A stretch of 64,000 nt of DNA, from contig NC_011420.2 of the NCBI RefSeq assembly GCF_000016185.1, forward strand, positions 888,501 through 952,500, read 5' to 3'. Positions 47,767-61,083 of this stretch are shown here, piece by piece (the first letter of the stretch is position 1; each line of letters starts with the position of its first letter). Under the pieces are notes generated by a model. That model saw nothing but the letters and a program-made list of their open reading frames with translations. It was not told the DNA's origin and searched no databases. The stretch comes from Rhodospirillum centenum SW (GTDB lineage Bacteria; Pseudomonadota; Alphaproteobacteria; Azospirillales; Azospirillaceae). The position numbers were made by a program, and so were the translations under genes.

Positions 47767-48846
47767 ATGGCCGAGGACCAGGACCAGGACTCCAAAACAG
47801 AAGAACCGACAGACAAGAAACTCAGCGACGCCCGGGAGAAGGGGCAGGTCGCCAAGTCGATGGAGGTCGGGAACCTGTTCATTCTCGCCTCCGGCCTCGT
47901 GATGGTGCTGCTGCTGCTTCCCTGGTCGGGCCGGATTCTCTGGGACGCGATGATGCCGTTCGTGGAGCGGCCCCATGCCATCCTGATGGCCCCGGCAGCC
48001 CTGGGCGACGTGCTGACGGACCTCACGCTGGACATCGCGTTCGCGCTGGCGCCGACGCTCGTGCTGCTGCTGCTGGCGGCGCTGGCGGCGCCGATCATCC
48101 AGGTCGGGCTGATGTTCTCCGCCGAGAACGTCTTCAAGTTCGATCTCAACAAGGTGAATCCGCTCACCGGCCTGAAGAACAAGGTCTCGCTCAAGAACCT
48201 CGTCGAGTTCCTGAAGTCGCTGGGCAAGCTGGTGCTGGTCGGCATTGTCGTCAGCGTTCTGCTGCTGCCGCTGTGGACCTCCATCGAGCATTTCCTGGCC
48301 CTGCCGCTGCCCTCCGTCATCGTCGAGACACGCCATGAGGCGGCGAAGCTCATCGCCGCCGTCGTGATCGTCCTGGGAGCCATCGCCGGGGCCGACTACG
48401 CTTTTCAGCGTTACCAGTTCATGCAGCAGATGCGCATGACCAAGCAGGAGGTGAAGGACGAGTACAAGCAGACCGAGGGCGATCCGCTGATCAAGAGCAA
48501 GATCCGGCAGCTCCGTATGCAGCGCTCCCGCAACCGGATGATGGCGGCCGTGCCCTCGGCCGACGTGGTGGTCACCAACCCGACCCATTTCGCCGTGGCA
48601 CTGAAGTACGACGCCTCGGCCATGTCGGCCCCCCGGGTGGTCGCCAAGGGGGCCGATCTGATCGCCAAGCGCATCCGTGAACTGGCGGAGGAGGCCGGGG
48701 TGCCCGTCATCTCCAACCCGCCGCTGGCCCGCGCCCTGTTCGCCACGGCCGAGATCGACGAGGAGATCCCGGCTGAACACTACAAGGCCGTCGCCCAGGT
48801 CATCTCCTATGTCTTCAAACTGAAGCGCAAACCGATTCCCACCTGA
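47767..48846 (+). CDS. flhB: Flagellar export switch protein FlhB
   Basis: This is a 359-residue protein: basic/acidic start (DSKTEEPTDKKLSDAREKGQVAKS), four membrane helices to ~residue 215, a linker and a cytoplasmic domain with the self-cleavage motif N271-P272-T273-H274. After cleavage it switches substrate from rod/hook to filament. Length and motifs are standard. It is the last export gene of the operon; a second, membrane-less homologue (fhlB) lies at 44843. Confidence 0.97.
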   Translation: MAEDQDQDSKTEEPTDKKLSDAREKGQVAKSMEVGNLFILASGLVMVLLLLPWSGRILWDAMMPFVERPHAILMAPAALGDVLTDLTLDIAFALAPTLVLLLLAALAAPIIQVGLMFSAENVFKFDLNKVNPLTGLKNKVSLKNLVEFLKSLGKLVLVGIVVSVLLLPLWTSIEHFLALPLPSVIVETRHEAAKLIAAVVIVLGAIAGADYAFQRYQFMQQMRMTKQEVKDEYKQTEGDPLIKSKIRQLRMQRSRNRMMAAVPSADVVVTNPTHFAVALKYDASAMSAPRVVAKGADLIAKRIRELAEEAGVPVISNPPLARALFATAEIDEEIPAEHYKAVAQVISYVFKLKRKPIPT

Positions 48847-48916
48847 GGGGCCTCTGGTCTCCGGCCCCCGGACTGCTATGGTGCCGCACCCGTTTTCCGC
48901 AAGGGAGAGCCGCCCC

Positions 48917-51373
48917 GTGCCGCCTGAGCCACCGTCTCCAGCGTCGCCGGACCGCCTGTCCGGCAACCCCGTGCGCGTGGCGGCGCTGGGGGCGGCGCTG
49001 CTGGCCCTGATCGGCGTCGGCGGCGTGCTGGAGGCGGTGTCCGGTTCCATCGTCGATGGCACCGTGCTGGTCTGGCTCGTGGGCAGTCTTCTGGGATTCG
49101 GTGCGCTGGGTCTGGTCTGGCTGGTCCAGCGTGCCGCTGCCGGCCGGCAGCAGGACCAGGGCCTGCTCGGCGCCGTTCTGGATACGGTGCCGGACGCGCT
49201 GGCGGTGCTGGCCCCCGACGGCCATCTGCTGCTGGCCAACCGTTCCTTCGCGGAACTGCTGCCCCAGGATGGCGGCGGGAGAACCGGCGGCGGGGGAAGC
49301 GTCAGGACGGCCCTGGCCGCCGCGTTCCCCGACCTGGGCATGGCCACGCTGACGCGGATGGAGGCCGCGGCGCGGCAGGGCCGGGAGACCGTTCTGGACG
49401 CGTCTTCGCCGTCCCTCCGCTCGGCCCGCTGGCGGGTGTCGGCGGTTCCGCTGCCCGGCCGGCCGGGCCATGTGCTGTGGCGGGCGGCATCCCTGCCGGC
49501 GCCGGCCTACGCCTTTCCCGATGCGCTCGACGGGGCTCCCGTGGGGGTGCTCGTCGCCGACCTGGACGGGATGCTGCTGGCGGTCAATGCCCGCGCCGCC
49601 GGCTGGCTGGACATCCCGGCCGGTGACGTGGCGGCACGCGGCCTGCGGCTTGACCAGGTGGTGGCCGGTCTGCCCGTGGCCGAGGCCCGGCCGGCCGATC
49701 TTCCGTCCGAGGTGGCGCTGCTGCGGCCCGATGGCAGCGCCATGCCGGCCAACGGCTACCGCATCGCGGAGGACGGCCCCGACGGCCGGCGCGACGTGCT
49801 GCTGCTCTGCGATCTTTCTCCGGACCTGCCGCGCCGGCAGGCGATGGAGCGGGCGGAACGGCGGTTCCAGCGGTTCTTCGAGTATGCGCCGATCGGTGTG
49901 GCGCTGGTTGATCCGGAACTGCGGCTGGCCGAATGCAACGCCACCTTCCTGTCGCTGGCCGGATCGGCACTGGAGGAGGTCCAGGGCCGGCCCATCGGCA
50001 TGGCCTTCCAACGGGAGAAACGGGCGGATCTGGTCGGGCGGCTGCTCGATGTCCTGAACGGGCGGGAGGTATCGGCCGGGAGCGCACCCATCGAGATCAG
50101 CATGCGTGGCGCGGGCGGTCCCATGGTCCACCTGTTCGCCCGCCGCATCGACCTGGACGGGGAGGGCGGCCTTGTCCTCCATGTCGTGGACATGACCGAG
50201 CAGAAAAGCCTGGAGAGCCAGATCGTCCAGTCGCAGAAGATGCAGGCGATCGGTCAGCTCGCCGGCGGTGTGGCGCACGACTTCAACAATCTGCTGACGG
50301 CGATGATCGGCTTCTGCGATCTGCTGCTGCTGCGCCACAAGCCGGGCGACCAGTCCTTTTCCGACATCATGCAGATCAAGCAGAACGCCAACCGGGCGGC
50401 CAATCTGGTCCGTCAGCTTCTCGCCTTCTCGCGGCAGCAGACCCTGCAGCCGCGGGTGCTCAGCGTCACCGACGTGCTGGCGGAACTGTCCAACCTGCTG
50501 CGCCGGCTGATCGGCGAGAACATTGAACTGCGCATGCTGCACGGCCGCGATCTGGGGCTGGTCAAGGTGGACCAGGGGCAGCTCGAACAGGTCATCATCA
50601 ATCTTGCCGTCAATGCCCGTGACGCCATGCCGGGCGGCGGTCGGCTCAGCATCGTGACCAGCAATTTCTCAGCCACGGGTCCGGTCCGGCGCGAGACGGA
50701 GGAGATGCCCCCGGGCGACTATGTCGTGATCGAGGTGGCGGATACCGGCGTCGGCATCCCGAGGGAGAATCTCCAGCGCATTTTCGATCCCTTCTTCTCG
50801 ACGAAGGAGGTCGGCTCGGGCACCGGGCTCGGACTTTCCACCGTCTACGGCATCGTGCGCCAGACGGGCGGTTTCATCTTTGTCGAATCCGCGCCCGACC
50901 AAGGGGCGAAGTTCTCCATCTTCCTGCCGCGGCACAGCGAGCCGGTGGCCACCGCCCCGCCCCCCGAGCCGAAGGAACGGGCGGTGGCTGACCTCACCGG
51001 CATGGGCACCATCCTGCTGGTGGAGGACGAGGACGCGGTGCGCGTGTTCGGCGCCCGCGCCCTGCGCAACAAGGGCTATCTGGTCCTGGAGGCGAGGAGC
51101 GGGGAAGCGGCGCTGGACCAGCTCCGGCGTGAGGGCGGCCCGAAGGTGGATCTCATCATCACCGACGTGGTGATGCCGCAGATGGACGGCCCGACCCTGA
51201 TCCGGGAGGTGCGCCGGTTGCGGCCGGAGATCAAGGTCATCTTCATCTCCGGCTACACCGAGGACAGGTTCCGCGACGCGGTGGATGCAGGCACCCGTAT
51301 CGAGTTCCTGCCCAAACCGTTCAGCCTGAAGCAGCTCGCCTCCAAGGTGAAGGAGGTCATGGCCCAGGGCTGA
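48917..51373 (+). CDS. cckA: CckA-type hybrid sensor histidine kinase
   Basis: This 818-residue hybrid kinase corresponds to CckA, the phosphorelay head that controls CtrA and so cell cycle and flagellar genes. Two N-terminal membrane helices (~15-60) are followed by PAS-like regions (~80-430). The His-kinase domain has H454 in GGVAHDFNNLL, then VNARDAMPGGG, DTGVGIP, and GTGLGLSTVYGI. A receiver follows with D750 in IITDVVMPQMDG. I chose GTG 48917 because AAGGGAG lies at normal spacing; ATG 48878 (13 residues longer) has no ribosome site. It follows flhB by 70 bases. Confidence 0.9.
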   Translation: MPPEPPSPASPDRLSGNPVRVAALGAALLALIGVGGVLEAVSGSIVDGTVLVWLVGSLLGFGALGLVWLVQRAAAGRQQDQGLLGAVLDTVPDALAVLAPDGHLLLANRSFAELLPQDGGGRTGGGGSVRTALAAAFPDLGMATLTRMEAAARQGRETVLDASSPSLRSARWRVSAVPLPGRPGHVLWRAASLPAPAYAFPDALDGAPVGVLVADLDGMLLAVNARAAGWLDIPAGDVAARGLRLDQVVAGLPVAEARPADLPSEVALLRPDGSAMPANGYRIAEDGPDGRRDVLLLCDLSPDLPRRQAMERAERRFQRFFEYAPIGVALVDPELRLAECNATFLSLAGSALEEVQGRPIGMAFQREKRADLVGRLLDVLNGREVSAGSAPIEISMRGAGGPMVHLFARRIDLDGEGGLVLHVVDMTEQKSLESQIVQSQKMQAIGQLAGGVAHDFNNLLTAMIGFCDLLLLRHKPGDQSFSDIMQIKQNANRAANLVRQLLAFSRQQTLQPRVLSVTDVLAELSNLLRRLIGENIELRMLHGRDLGLVKVDQGQLEQVIINLAVNARDAMPGGGRLSIVTSNFSATGPVRRETEEMPPGDYVVIEVADTGVGIPRENLQRIFDPFFSTKEVGSGTGLGLSTVYGIVRQTGGFIFVESAPDQGAKFSIFLPRHSEPVATAPPPEPKERAVADLTGMGTILLVEDEDAVRVFGARALRNKGYLVLEARSGEAALDQLRREGGPKVDLIITDVVMPQMDGPTLIREVRRLRPEIKVIFISGYTEDRFRDAVDAGTRIEFLPKPFSLKQLASKVKEVMAQG

Positions 51374-51561
51374 TCCCCTCCGGCGGTTACCGGCGGGGGC
51401 ACCGCCGCGCCGGGCCGCCCCCGCCCTGATGCCCCTGCCGCGCTGCCCCTTCGGAGTGCCCGGTCAGCGCTTGTCCCGGCCGGAGAGCTGCCCATATGCG
51501 GGTTCTCCCGTCGGCCGTCCGGTTCCGGTTCCGTTCGTCCCCCTCGTGGGCCGGGACGGGC

Positions 51562-51596
51562 GGTCCGGCGGGGGACTGCCTCAGCCCCGCCGGACC
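51562..51596. terminator. Hairpin overlapping the MCP stop codon
   Basis: A perfect 12-bp stem (GGTCCGGCGGGG / CCCCGCCGGACC) with an 11-base loop covers the last codons and TGA of the leftward chemoreceptor gene. It has no T tract. It sits between the convergent cckA and MCP genes and could stop both transcripts. Confidence 0.6.
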
Positions 51597-52775
51597 GTCT
51601 CCAGGAACGTCTGCACCTGGCTGCGCAGGTTGGCGGCCTCCTTCGACAGGTTGGCCGCGGCGGACTGCATCTGCGATGCGGCGGCTCCCGTTTCGCCGGC
51701 GGCCTGGGTGACACCGGCGATGTTGCTGGAGACCTCCTGGGTTCCGGCGGCGGCCTGCTGCACGTTGCCGGCGATCTCGCGGGTGGCGGCGCTCTGCTCC
51801 TCCACGGCGGCGGCGACGGTGGTGGTGATGCCGTTGATGCGGGTCACGGTCTCCGCGACCTGCCGGATGGCGGCGACGGCATCGCCGGTGGCGTTGCGGA
51901 TTTCCGCGACCTTGAGCTGGATCTCGTCGGTGGCCTTGGCGGTCTGGGTTGCCAGGGCCTTGACCTCGCTGGCGACGACGGCGAAGCCCTTGCCGGCTTC
52001 CCCGGCCCGGGCGGCCTCGATGGTGGCGTTCAGCGCCAGCAGGTTGGTCTGCCCGGCGATGGTGTTGATCAGCTCGACGACGGCGCCGATCTGCTGGGCC
52101 GCCGCCTGAAGGGTGGTCATGATCGTGCTGGTCCGCTCCACGTCCGAGACGGCCTGCCCGGCGATCTTGGTCGAGCTGTCCACCTGCCGGCTGATCTCCT
52201 GGATGGAGGCGGACAGTTCCTCGGTGGCGCCGGCCACCATGTTGACGTTGGTCGAGGCCTGGTCGGCGGCGGCGGCGACGGCGGCGGCCTGCCGGGTGGA
52301 CTGCTCGGCGGAACTGCTCATGGCGACGGCGGCGGTTTCCGTCTCGGTGGCGGAACTGGAGACGGCGTTGACGATCTCGCCGACGCTGGCCTCGAACTCG
52401 TTGGCGAGACGCATCAGCGACGCACGCCGTTCGGTTTCGGCACGGGCCTTGGCTTCGACCTGCTCCCGCTCCAGGCGCTGGCGGTCGAGCGCGTTGGTCT
52501 TGAAGACCGCCACGGCCTTGACCATGCGGCCGATCTCGTCCAGCCGCCTGGCCGTCGGGATCTCGGCCGTCAGGTCGCCGCTTGCCAGCCGGCCCATGCA
52601 GCTCTCCAGGGTGGAGAGCGGGCCGGAGATGCTGCGGGCGACCAGCCAGACGACGAACAGGGCGCCGACGATGATGACGGCGATGGTCATGCCGAAGCTG
52701 GCCAGCTTGCGCTGGAAGGCGGCATCGATGTCGTCGGTGTAGACCCCGGTGCCGATCAGGATGTTCCACGGCTCG
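51581..52775 (-). repeat. Long direct repeat, copy 1 (MCP signalling half)
   Basis: This ~1.2-kb stretch repeats at 53581-54775 with only a few scattered mismatches per line of sequence and no length change (offset exactly 2,000). It covers the HAMP and signalling domains and the second membrane helix. Beyond 52775 the two genes diverge clearly. Confidence 0.9.
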
Positions 52776-53293
52776 TAGGCGCGGATGAAGGCGATCTTCG
52801 GGAGAGGTTCGGTGGAGCCGGCCCGCGGATACCAGTACTCCACGACACCGCCGCCACTCGCCGCGGCCCGGACGAAGTCACGGACGAAGTAATTCCCGAC
52901 CGCGTCCTGGCGATCGATCCGGTCCTCGCCTTCCTGTTTCGGGTCCGGCAGCACCAGGCTGACGCCGTTCATGTCATAAACGAAGATGTAGTCGCTGCCG
53001 TCGTTGTAGCGCAGCGCGCGGGCCTGCTCCCGGAAACGGGCCAGGGCCTCCTCCCGGCTGATCTGGCCGGCCTGCACCGGCTTGTCGATGTCGGCCGCCA
53101 GACTGTGGACCATGTCCACGAGATCTTCCAACGCCTCGACACGGCTCGCCATCAGGTCCCGGCGGATTTCGATCAGGGCCTGACCGCCGACCACGGCGAT
53201 CAGGACCAGCAATGCAGAGGCGATGGCGTAGAGCTTGGCCGTGACGGCCCGCGACGCGAGGGCGGTAACGGTGGATCTGAGAAAGCCGGTCAT
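51581..53293 (-). CDS. Cache-domain chemoreceptor (MCP), copy A
   Basis: This 570-residue chemoreceptor has a membrane helix (~19-40), a periplasmic single-Cache domain (~45-195; [57 protein letters not shown]), a second helix (~205-225), HAMP and the signalling hairpin [38 protein letters not shown]. The periplasmic domain resembles sensors for small organic acids. No CheR/B pentapeptide tail is present. The C-terminal ~390 residues are almost identical to the next gene, at exactly 2,000 bases distance. ATG 53293 follows GGGAGATC. Confidence 0.93.
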   Translation of the reverse strand: MTGFLRSTVTALASRAVTAKLYAIASALLVLIAVVGGQALIEIRRDLMASRVEALEDLVDMVHSLAADIDKPVQAGQISREEALARFREQARALRYNDGSDYIFVYDMNGVSLVLPDPKQEGEDRIDRQDAVGNYFVRDFVRAAASGGGVVEYWYPRAGSTEPLPKIAFIRAYEPWNILIGTGVYTDDIDAAFQRKLASFGMTIAVIIVGALFVVWLVARSISGPLSTLESCMGRLASGDLTAEIPTARRLDEIGRMVKAVAVFKTNALDRQRLEREQVEAKARAETERRASLMRLANEFEASVGEIVNAVSSSATETETAAVAMSSSAEQSTRQAAAVAAAADQASTNVNMVAGATEELSASIQEISRQVDSSTKIAGQAVSDVERTSTIMTTLQAAAQQIGAVVELINTIAGQTNLLALNATIEAARAGEAGKGFAVVASEVKALATQTAKATDEIQLKVAEIRNATGDAVAAIRQVAETVTRINGITTTVAAAVEEQSAATREIAGNVQQAAAGTQEVSSNIAGVTQAAGETGAAASQMQSAAANLSKEAANLRSQVQTFLETVRRG

Positions 53294-53580
53294 GGGCAAA
53301 GATCTCCCTTCGCCGCCACCCTGGGGTGGCGGCCTGTCATGAAACGGGGCGGTCTTGGCGAAAGCGGCGAAAACTCGGGATGCTGAATAAAGATCGTCAA
53401 TACAGTCGTCTTTGAACCGTTTTCGCTTGAACAGCCGTTGCAGAGCCGGACAAGGCCCGGAACCCCGGGCGTCTGTCCGGCCATCGCCTTGCATCCTGCG
53501 CCGCTATCAGCGGCTCTGCTTCGGATGCCAGACGGAAACCCGGTTCAGATGCCCGGGACAGCCGGTCGGGCGGTGACGGG
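53294..53580. other. Gap between the two chemoreceptor genes
   Basis: These 287 bases include a short AT-rich part near 53385-53400 (TGCTGAATAAAGATCG), a likely promoter area for copy A. I found no sigma-28 consensus (TAAA-N15-GCCGATAA) on the relevant strand and no gene. Confidence 0.4.
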
Positions 53581-54775
53581 TCAGCCCCGCCGGACCGTCT
53601 CCAGGAATGTCTGCACCTGACTGCGCAGGTTGGCGGCCTCCTTCGACAGGTTGGCTGCGGCGGACAGCATCTGCGATGCGGCGGCCCCCGTTTCGCCGGC
53701 GGCCTGGGTGACACCGGCGATGTTGCTGGAGACCTCCTGGGTTCCGGCGGCGGCCTGCTGCACGTTGCCGGCGATCTCGCGGGTGGCGGCGCTCTGCTCC
53801 TCCACGGCGGCGGCGACGGTGGTGGTGATGCCGTTGATGCGGGTCACGGTTTCCGCGACCTCCCGGATGGCGGCGACGGCATCGCCGGTGGCGTTGCGGA
53901 TTTCCGCGACCTTGAGCTGGATCTCGTCGGTGGCCTTGGCGGTCTGGTTGGCCAGGGCCTTGACCTCGCTGGCAACGACGGCGAAGCCCTTGCCGGCTTC
54001 GCCGGCCCGGGCGGCCTCGATGGTGGCGTTCAGCGCCAGCAGGTTGGTCTGCCCGGCGATGGTGTTGATCAGCTCGACGACGGCACCGATCTGCTGGGCC
54101 GCCGCCTGAAGGGCGGCCATGATGGAGTTGGTCCGCTCCACGTCCGAGACGGCCTGTCCGGCGATCTTGGTCGAGCTGTCCACCTGCCGGCTGATCTCCT
54201 GGATGGAGGCGGACAGTTCCTCGGTGGCGCCGGCCACCATGTTGACGTTGGTCGAGGCCTGGTCGGCGGCGGCGGCGACGGCGGCAGCCTGCCGGGTGGA
54301 CTGCTCGGCGGAACTGCTCATGGCGACGGCGGCGGTTTCCGTTTCGGTGGCGGAACTGGAGACGGCGTTGACGATCTCGCCGATGCTGGCCTCGAACTCG
54401 TTGGCGAGACGCATCAGGGAGGCGCGCCGTTCGGTTTCGGCACGGGCCTTGGCTTCGACCTGCTCCCGCTCCAGGCGCTGGCGGTCGAGCGCGTTGGTCT
54501 TGAAGACCGCCACGGCCTTGACCATGCGGCCGATCTCGTCCAGCCGCCTGGCCGTCGGGATCTCGGTCGTCAGGTCGCCGCTTGCCAGCCGGCCCATGCA
54601 GCTCTCCAGGGTGGAGAGCGGGCCGGAGATGCTGCGGGCGACCAGCCAGACGACGAACAGGGCGCCGGCGATGATGACGGCGATGGTCATGCCGAAGCTG
54701 GCCAGCTTGCGCTGGAAGGCGGTGTCGATGTCGTCGATGTAGACCCCGGTGCCGATCACGATGTTCCAGGGGGCG
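53581..54775 (-). repeat. Long direct repeat, copy 2 (MCP signalling half)
   Basis: This is the second copy of the 1.2-kb repeat; see the copy starting at 51581. Homologous recombination between the copies would delete 2,000 bases and leave one hybrid receptor gene. Confidence 0.9.
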
Positions 54776-55296
54776 AAGACACTGACGTAGGTGATCTTCG
54801 GGGAAGGCTCGGTGCTGCCCGGGCGGGGATAATGGTACTCGACCGTGCCGGTGCCGGCGGTGGAGGCGACCCGGATGAACTCCCGCACGATGTAGACGCC
54901 ATTGGAATCCTGGACGTCCAGCCGGTTGGTGCCCTCCTGCCTAGGGTCGGCGCCGACAAGCTGGGTGCCGTTCATGTCGTAGGCGACCATGTAGTCGCTG
55001 CCGCCGTTGTAGCGCATCGCCCGGGTCCGGTCGCGGAAACGGGTTATCGCCTCCTCCCGGCTGATCTGGCCGGCCTGCACTTCCTGATTGAGTTCCGCTG
55101 CGATACTCTGTGCCGTCTCGACCAGATCCCCCAGCGCCTCGATGCGGCTATGAAGCAGATCCTTCCGCATCTCGATCAGAGCCTGACCGCCGACAAAGGC
55201 AATCAGAAGCAGCAGCCCGGCGGCGATGGCGTAGAGCTTGGCGGTAACGGCCCGCGAGGCGAGAGCCTCGGCAACAGACTTCAGGATGCTGGACAT
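53581..55296 (-). CDS. Cache-domain chemoreceptor (MCP), copy B
   Basis: This 571-residue paralogue of copy A has the same layout. Its periplasmic Cache domain differs ([41 protein letters not shown]), so the ligand is probably different, while the HAMP/signalling half is almost identical to copy A at the DNA level. Both lie downstream of cckA on the opposite strand. Upstream is the AT-rich recA region. Confidence 0.93.
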   Translation of the reverse strand: MSSILKSVAEALASRAVTAKLYAIAAGLLLLIAFVGGQALIEMRKDLLHSRIEALGDLVETAQSIAAELNQEVQAGQISREEAITRFRDRTRAMRYNGGSDYMVAYDMNGTQLVGADPRQEGTNRLDVQDSNGVYIVREFIRVASTAGTGTVEYHYPRPGSTEPSPKITYVSVFAPWNIVIGTGVYIDDIDTAFQRKLASFGMTIAVIIAGALFVVWLVARSISGPLSTLESCMGRLASGDLTTEIPTARRLDEIGRMVKAVAVFKTNALDRQRLEREQVEAKARAETERRASLMRLANEFEASIGEIVNAVSSSATETETAAVAMSSSAEQSTRQAAAVAAAADQASTNVNMVAGATEELSASIQEISRQVDSSTKIAGQAVSDVERTNSIMAALQAAAQQIGAVVELINTIAGQTNLLALNATIEAARAGEAGKGFAVVASEVKALANQTAKATDEIQLKVAEIRNATGDAVAAIREVAETVTRINGITTTVAAAVEEQSAATREIAGNVQQAAAGTQEVSSNIAGVTQAAGETGAAASQMLSAAANLSKEAANLRSQVQTFLETVRRG

Positions 55297-55754
55297 CGGC
55301 GTAAGGCTCCCCCGCCGCCAGCCCGCATCGGTGGCAGCATCTCAAGAAAAATGCACGTTCTTATGCATACTATACGATTCAGTTGGTGATAAGTGCATTT
55401 CTCGTCGGTCTTCTGTTAATGAAACGTAGACCGCGAGTTGCAGGACCACTTGTGCATATTCATTTAGTCCCGCCCTGCGCTGCACCCCTTGCATTTCTGC
55501 GGCTCCTTGATATTTCAATGGTTTGCTGGCTAAAATGTCATATGTGATATTCGAAAAGTGAATGACAGAAAATTCTAATACACTTAATGCGAGAAAAATA
55601 CCGTCTTCTTCTGAAAGTTCCAGGTCTCCCCGCCGGCGGGCGGCGGGTGCGAACATAGAGAGAACATTTTCGCTTGGCGGGAGGGAACGGAACGGGTACA
55701 TTTTCCCGCGGTTGAACGCGCTTCCCCGCCGTGCGAGAAGGAAAGGGACCGCCA
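55297..55754. promoter_or_regulatory. AT-rich recA/MCP divergent region
   Basis: These 458 bases have clearly lower GC than the rest of the window (for example 55330-55620: TATACGATTCAGTTGG, ATATTTCAATGG, ATTCTAATACACTTAATGC). They contain promoters for the leftward receptor gene and for recA. The LexA box lies at 55651-55665. Open frames on both strands here have no family signature and I do not call them genes. Confidence 0.6.
55651..55665. promoter_or_regulatory. LexA (SOS) box upstream of recA
   Basis: GAAC-ATAGAGA-GAAC is an exact GAAC-N7-GAAC, the reverse of the alphaproteobacterial GTTC-N7-GTTC LexA operator. It lies 90 bases before the recA start codon, at a normal distance for overlap with the promoter. 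Confidence 0.85.
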
Positions 55755-56831
55755 ATGTCGGCAGCTTCACTCCGTCTGGTAGACACCCCCATGGATAAGC
55801 AGAAAGCGCTGGACGCCGCCCTCGGCCAGATCGAACGCGCGTTCGGCAAGGGCTCCATCATGAAGCTCGGCGCGCGGGAGGCGATGGCGGAGACGGAGGC
55901 GATCTCCACCGGCTCCCTCGGGCTCGACATCGCGCTCGGCATCGGCGGGCTTCCGCGCGGCCGCATCGTCGAGATCTACGGGCCGGAAAGCTCGGGCAAG
56001 ACGACGCTCGCGCTCCATGCCATCGCGGAAGCGCAGAAGGCCGGCGGCACCTGTGCCTTCGTGGATGCCGAGCATGCGCTCGACCCGGCCTATGCCCGCA
56101 AGCTGGGCGTGGACGTGGACGAACTGCTGATCTCCCAGCCCGATGCGGGTGAGCAGGCGCTGGAGATCGCGGACACGCTGGTCCGCTCCGGTGCCATCGA
56201 CGTGCTGGTGGTGGATTCCGTGGCCGCGCTGGTGCCGCGGGCCGAACTGGAAGGGGAGATGGGCGACAGCCATGTCGGCCTGCATGCCCGGCTGATGAGC
56301 CAGGCCTTGCGTAAGCTGACCGGCTCCATCTCCAAGTCGCGCTGCCTCGTCATCTTCATCAACCAGATCCGGCTGAAGATCGGCGTCATGTTCGGCAACC
56401 CGGAGACGACGACGGGCGGCAATGCGCTGAAGTTCTACGCCTCCATCCGTCTCGACATCCGCCGCATCGGTGCGATCAAGGACCGTGACAACGTGGTCGG
56501 CAACCAGACCCGCGTGAAGGTGGTCAAGAACAAGATGGCGCCGCCGTTCCGGGTGGTCGAATTCGACATCATGTACGGCGAGGGCGTGTCCAAGGTGGGC
56601 GAACTGCTCGACCTCGGCATCCAGGCCGGCGTGGTGGAGAAGTCGGGCGCCTGGTTCTCCTACGACGGCCAGCGCATCGGCCAGGGGCGGGAGAACGCCA
56701 AGACCTTCCTGCGCAACAACGCCGCCGTGGCGGAGGCGATCGAGGCCAAGGTCCGCGCCAATGCCGGTCTCGTCGCCAGTGCCATGATGGGGGCGCCCGA
56801 GTCCGACGGCGACGCCGCCAGCCCGGACTGA
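55755..56831 (+). CDS. recA: RecA recombinase
   Basis: This 358-residue recombinase drives DNA strand exchange and LexA self-cleavage. It has [27 protein letters not shown] near the start, Walker A GPESSGKT (76-83), [27 protein letters not shown], and [28 protein letters not shown] (loop L2). The ATG at 55755 follows AAAGGGA. The protein starts with a ~15-residue extension relative to MDKQKAL. A LexA box and perhaps an EcfG-like site (GGAAC-N16-GGTT at 55689-55713) lie upstream; alaS follows, as in many alphaproteobacteria. Confidence 0.98.
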   Translation: MSAASLRLVDTPMDKQKALDAALGQIERAFGKGSIMKLGAREAMAETEAISTGSLGLDIALGIGGLPRGRIVEIYGPESSGKTTLALHAIAEAQKAGGTCAFVDAEHALDPAYARKLGVDVDELLISQPDAGEQALEIADTLVRSGAIDVLVVDSVAALVPRAELEGEMGDSHVGLHARLMSQALRKLTGSISKSRCLVIFINQIRLKIGVMFGNPETTTGGNALKFYASIRLDIRRIGAIKDRDNVVGNQTRVKVVKNKMAPPFRVVEFDIMYGEGVSKVGELLDLGIQAGVVEKSGAWFSYDGQRIGQGRENAKTFLRNNAAVAEAIEAKVRANAGLVASAMMGAPESDGDAASPD

Positions 56832-56912
56832 GGTCGTCCAGCCACCGGTCATTGGCTGCCGGCCCCTTCGACGGGGCGGCAGCAGCGCGTCGCAGCGGCG
56901 CCCGCGCCCTTT

Positions 56913-56959
56913 CCCCGTCCAGGCGGCGTTTCCGTCCGGAAAACGCATCCTGGACGGGG
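56913..56959. promoter_or_regulatory. Two-tier hairpin in recA-alaS spacer
   Basis: The outer stem CCCCGTCCAGG / CCTGGACGGGG is a perfect 11 bp; inside it a second stem, GCGTTTCC / GGAAAACGC, pairs with one bulge. No T run follows, so a terminator role is uncertain. Confidence 0.6.
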
Positions 56960-56987
56960 CCACCGGGTCGCTGCCGGACCCGGTGGC
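56959..56987. promoter_or_regulatory. Second hairpin directly abutting the first
   Basis: GCCACCGGGTC / GACCCGGTGGC forms a perfect 11-bp stem with a 7-base loop, starting at the final base of the preceding hairpin. The two cannot extend into each other, so a stacked structure is likely. Confidence 0.6.
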
Positions 56988-57144
56988 TCGCCGCGCGCTG
57001 ACCTGCGCCCCGCTCGGCCGCGCCGGATGCCCCGTCCGGGGGCCGTGCCCTGTGCCTTGCCGTGGACATTCCCCATCTGCCCACGGTAAAACCCCCGTTC
57101 CGCGCCATCCGGCACGTTTGACGAGCAGCAGGGCCGTACCCGTC

Positions 57145-59841
<2,697 letters not shown>

Positions 59842-59876
59842 CCGGTACGGGCCGGCGGGGGCGCCGGGCGGGCGTG

Positions 59877-59931
59877 CCGCCGTCCGGGCGCCCCGGCGTT
59901 CCGCCGTCCGGGCGCTCCCCGGCGTTCCGCC
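59877..59931. repeat. Imperfect 24-26 bp tandem repeat
   Basis: The unit CCGCCGTCCGGGCGC-CCCGGCGTT occurs at 59877-59900 and, with two inserted bases, at 59901-59926, followed by a partial third copy. It lies between alaS and the moxR gene and may form hairpins. Confidence 0.6.
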
Positions 59932-60079
59932 TGACGGACGCCCGCGGCGGCGGCCGGGATTGCCGCTTTGCAGCCGGCCGGCGGGGTGGTTATCTGCCCG
60001 CTCCCGCCGCCGACGGTCCTGAAAGGGCGCCGGTTCCGCAAGGGCGGCGGCTCCTGAACGGGCGAAGGAAGGGCAGGGC

Positions 60080-60934
<855 letters not shown>

Positions 60935-61083
60935 CCCTGGCGACCTGCCCCTGACGGATGGACGGGCGGTTCCCGGCCCATCGGCCTAGGGCGGAATCGC
61001 CGTACCTGACGGGAGTTGCCGGCCGGTGCCGCGGCGGATGCCCCTATCCTGGGGGCGAGTGATCCCCGCCGCCGGAGCCGCCG

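Larger units (their letters stand above)
56832..57144. other. recA-alaS intergenic region with stacked hairpins
   Basis: This 313-base GC-rich spacer contains a CTGCCG..CGGCAG hairpin near 56858-56884, a two-tier hairpin at 56913-56959 and a perfect 11-bp hairpin at 56959-56987. No T run follows any of them. It could be an attenuator-like leader of alaS or a recA terminator. Confidence 0.55.

Noticed and set aside
55342-55798. Open frames on both strands upstream of recA
   Set aside because: They overlap the LexA box and recA promoter, have no ribosome sites or family motifs, and arise from low-GC non-coding DNA.
56983-57144. N-terminal extension of AlaS
   Set aside because: The in-frame upstream codons give Arg/Pro-rich sequence inside the hairpin region; the family sequence begins at 57145.
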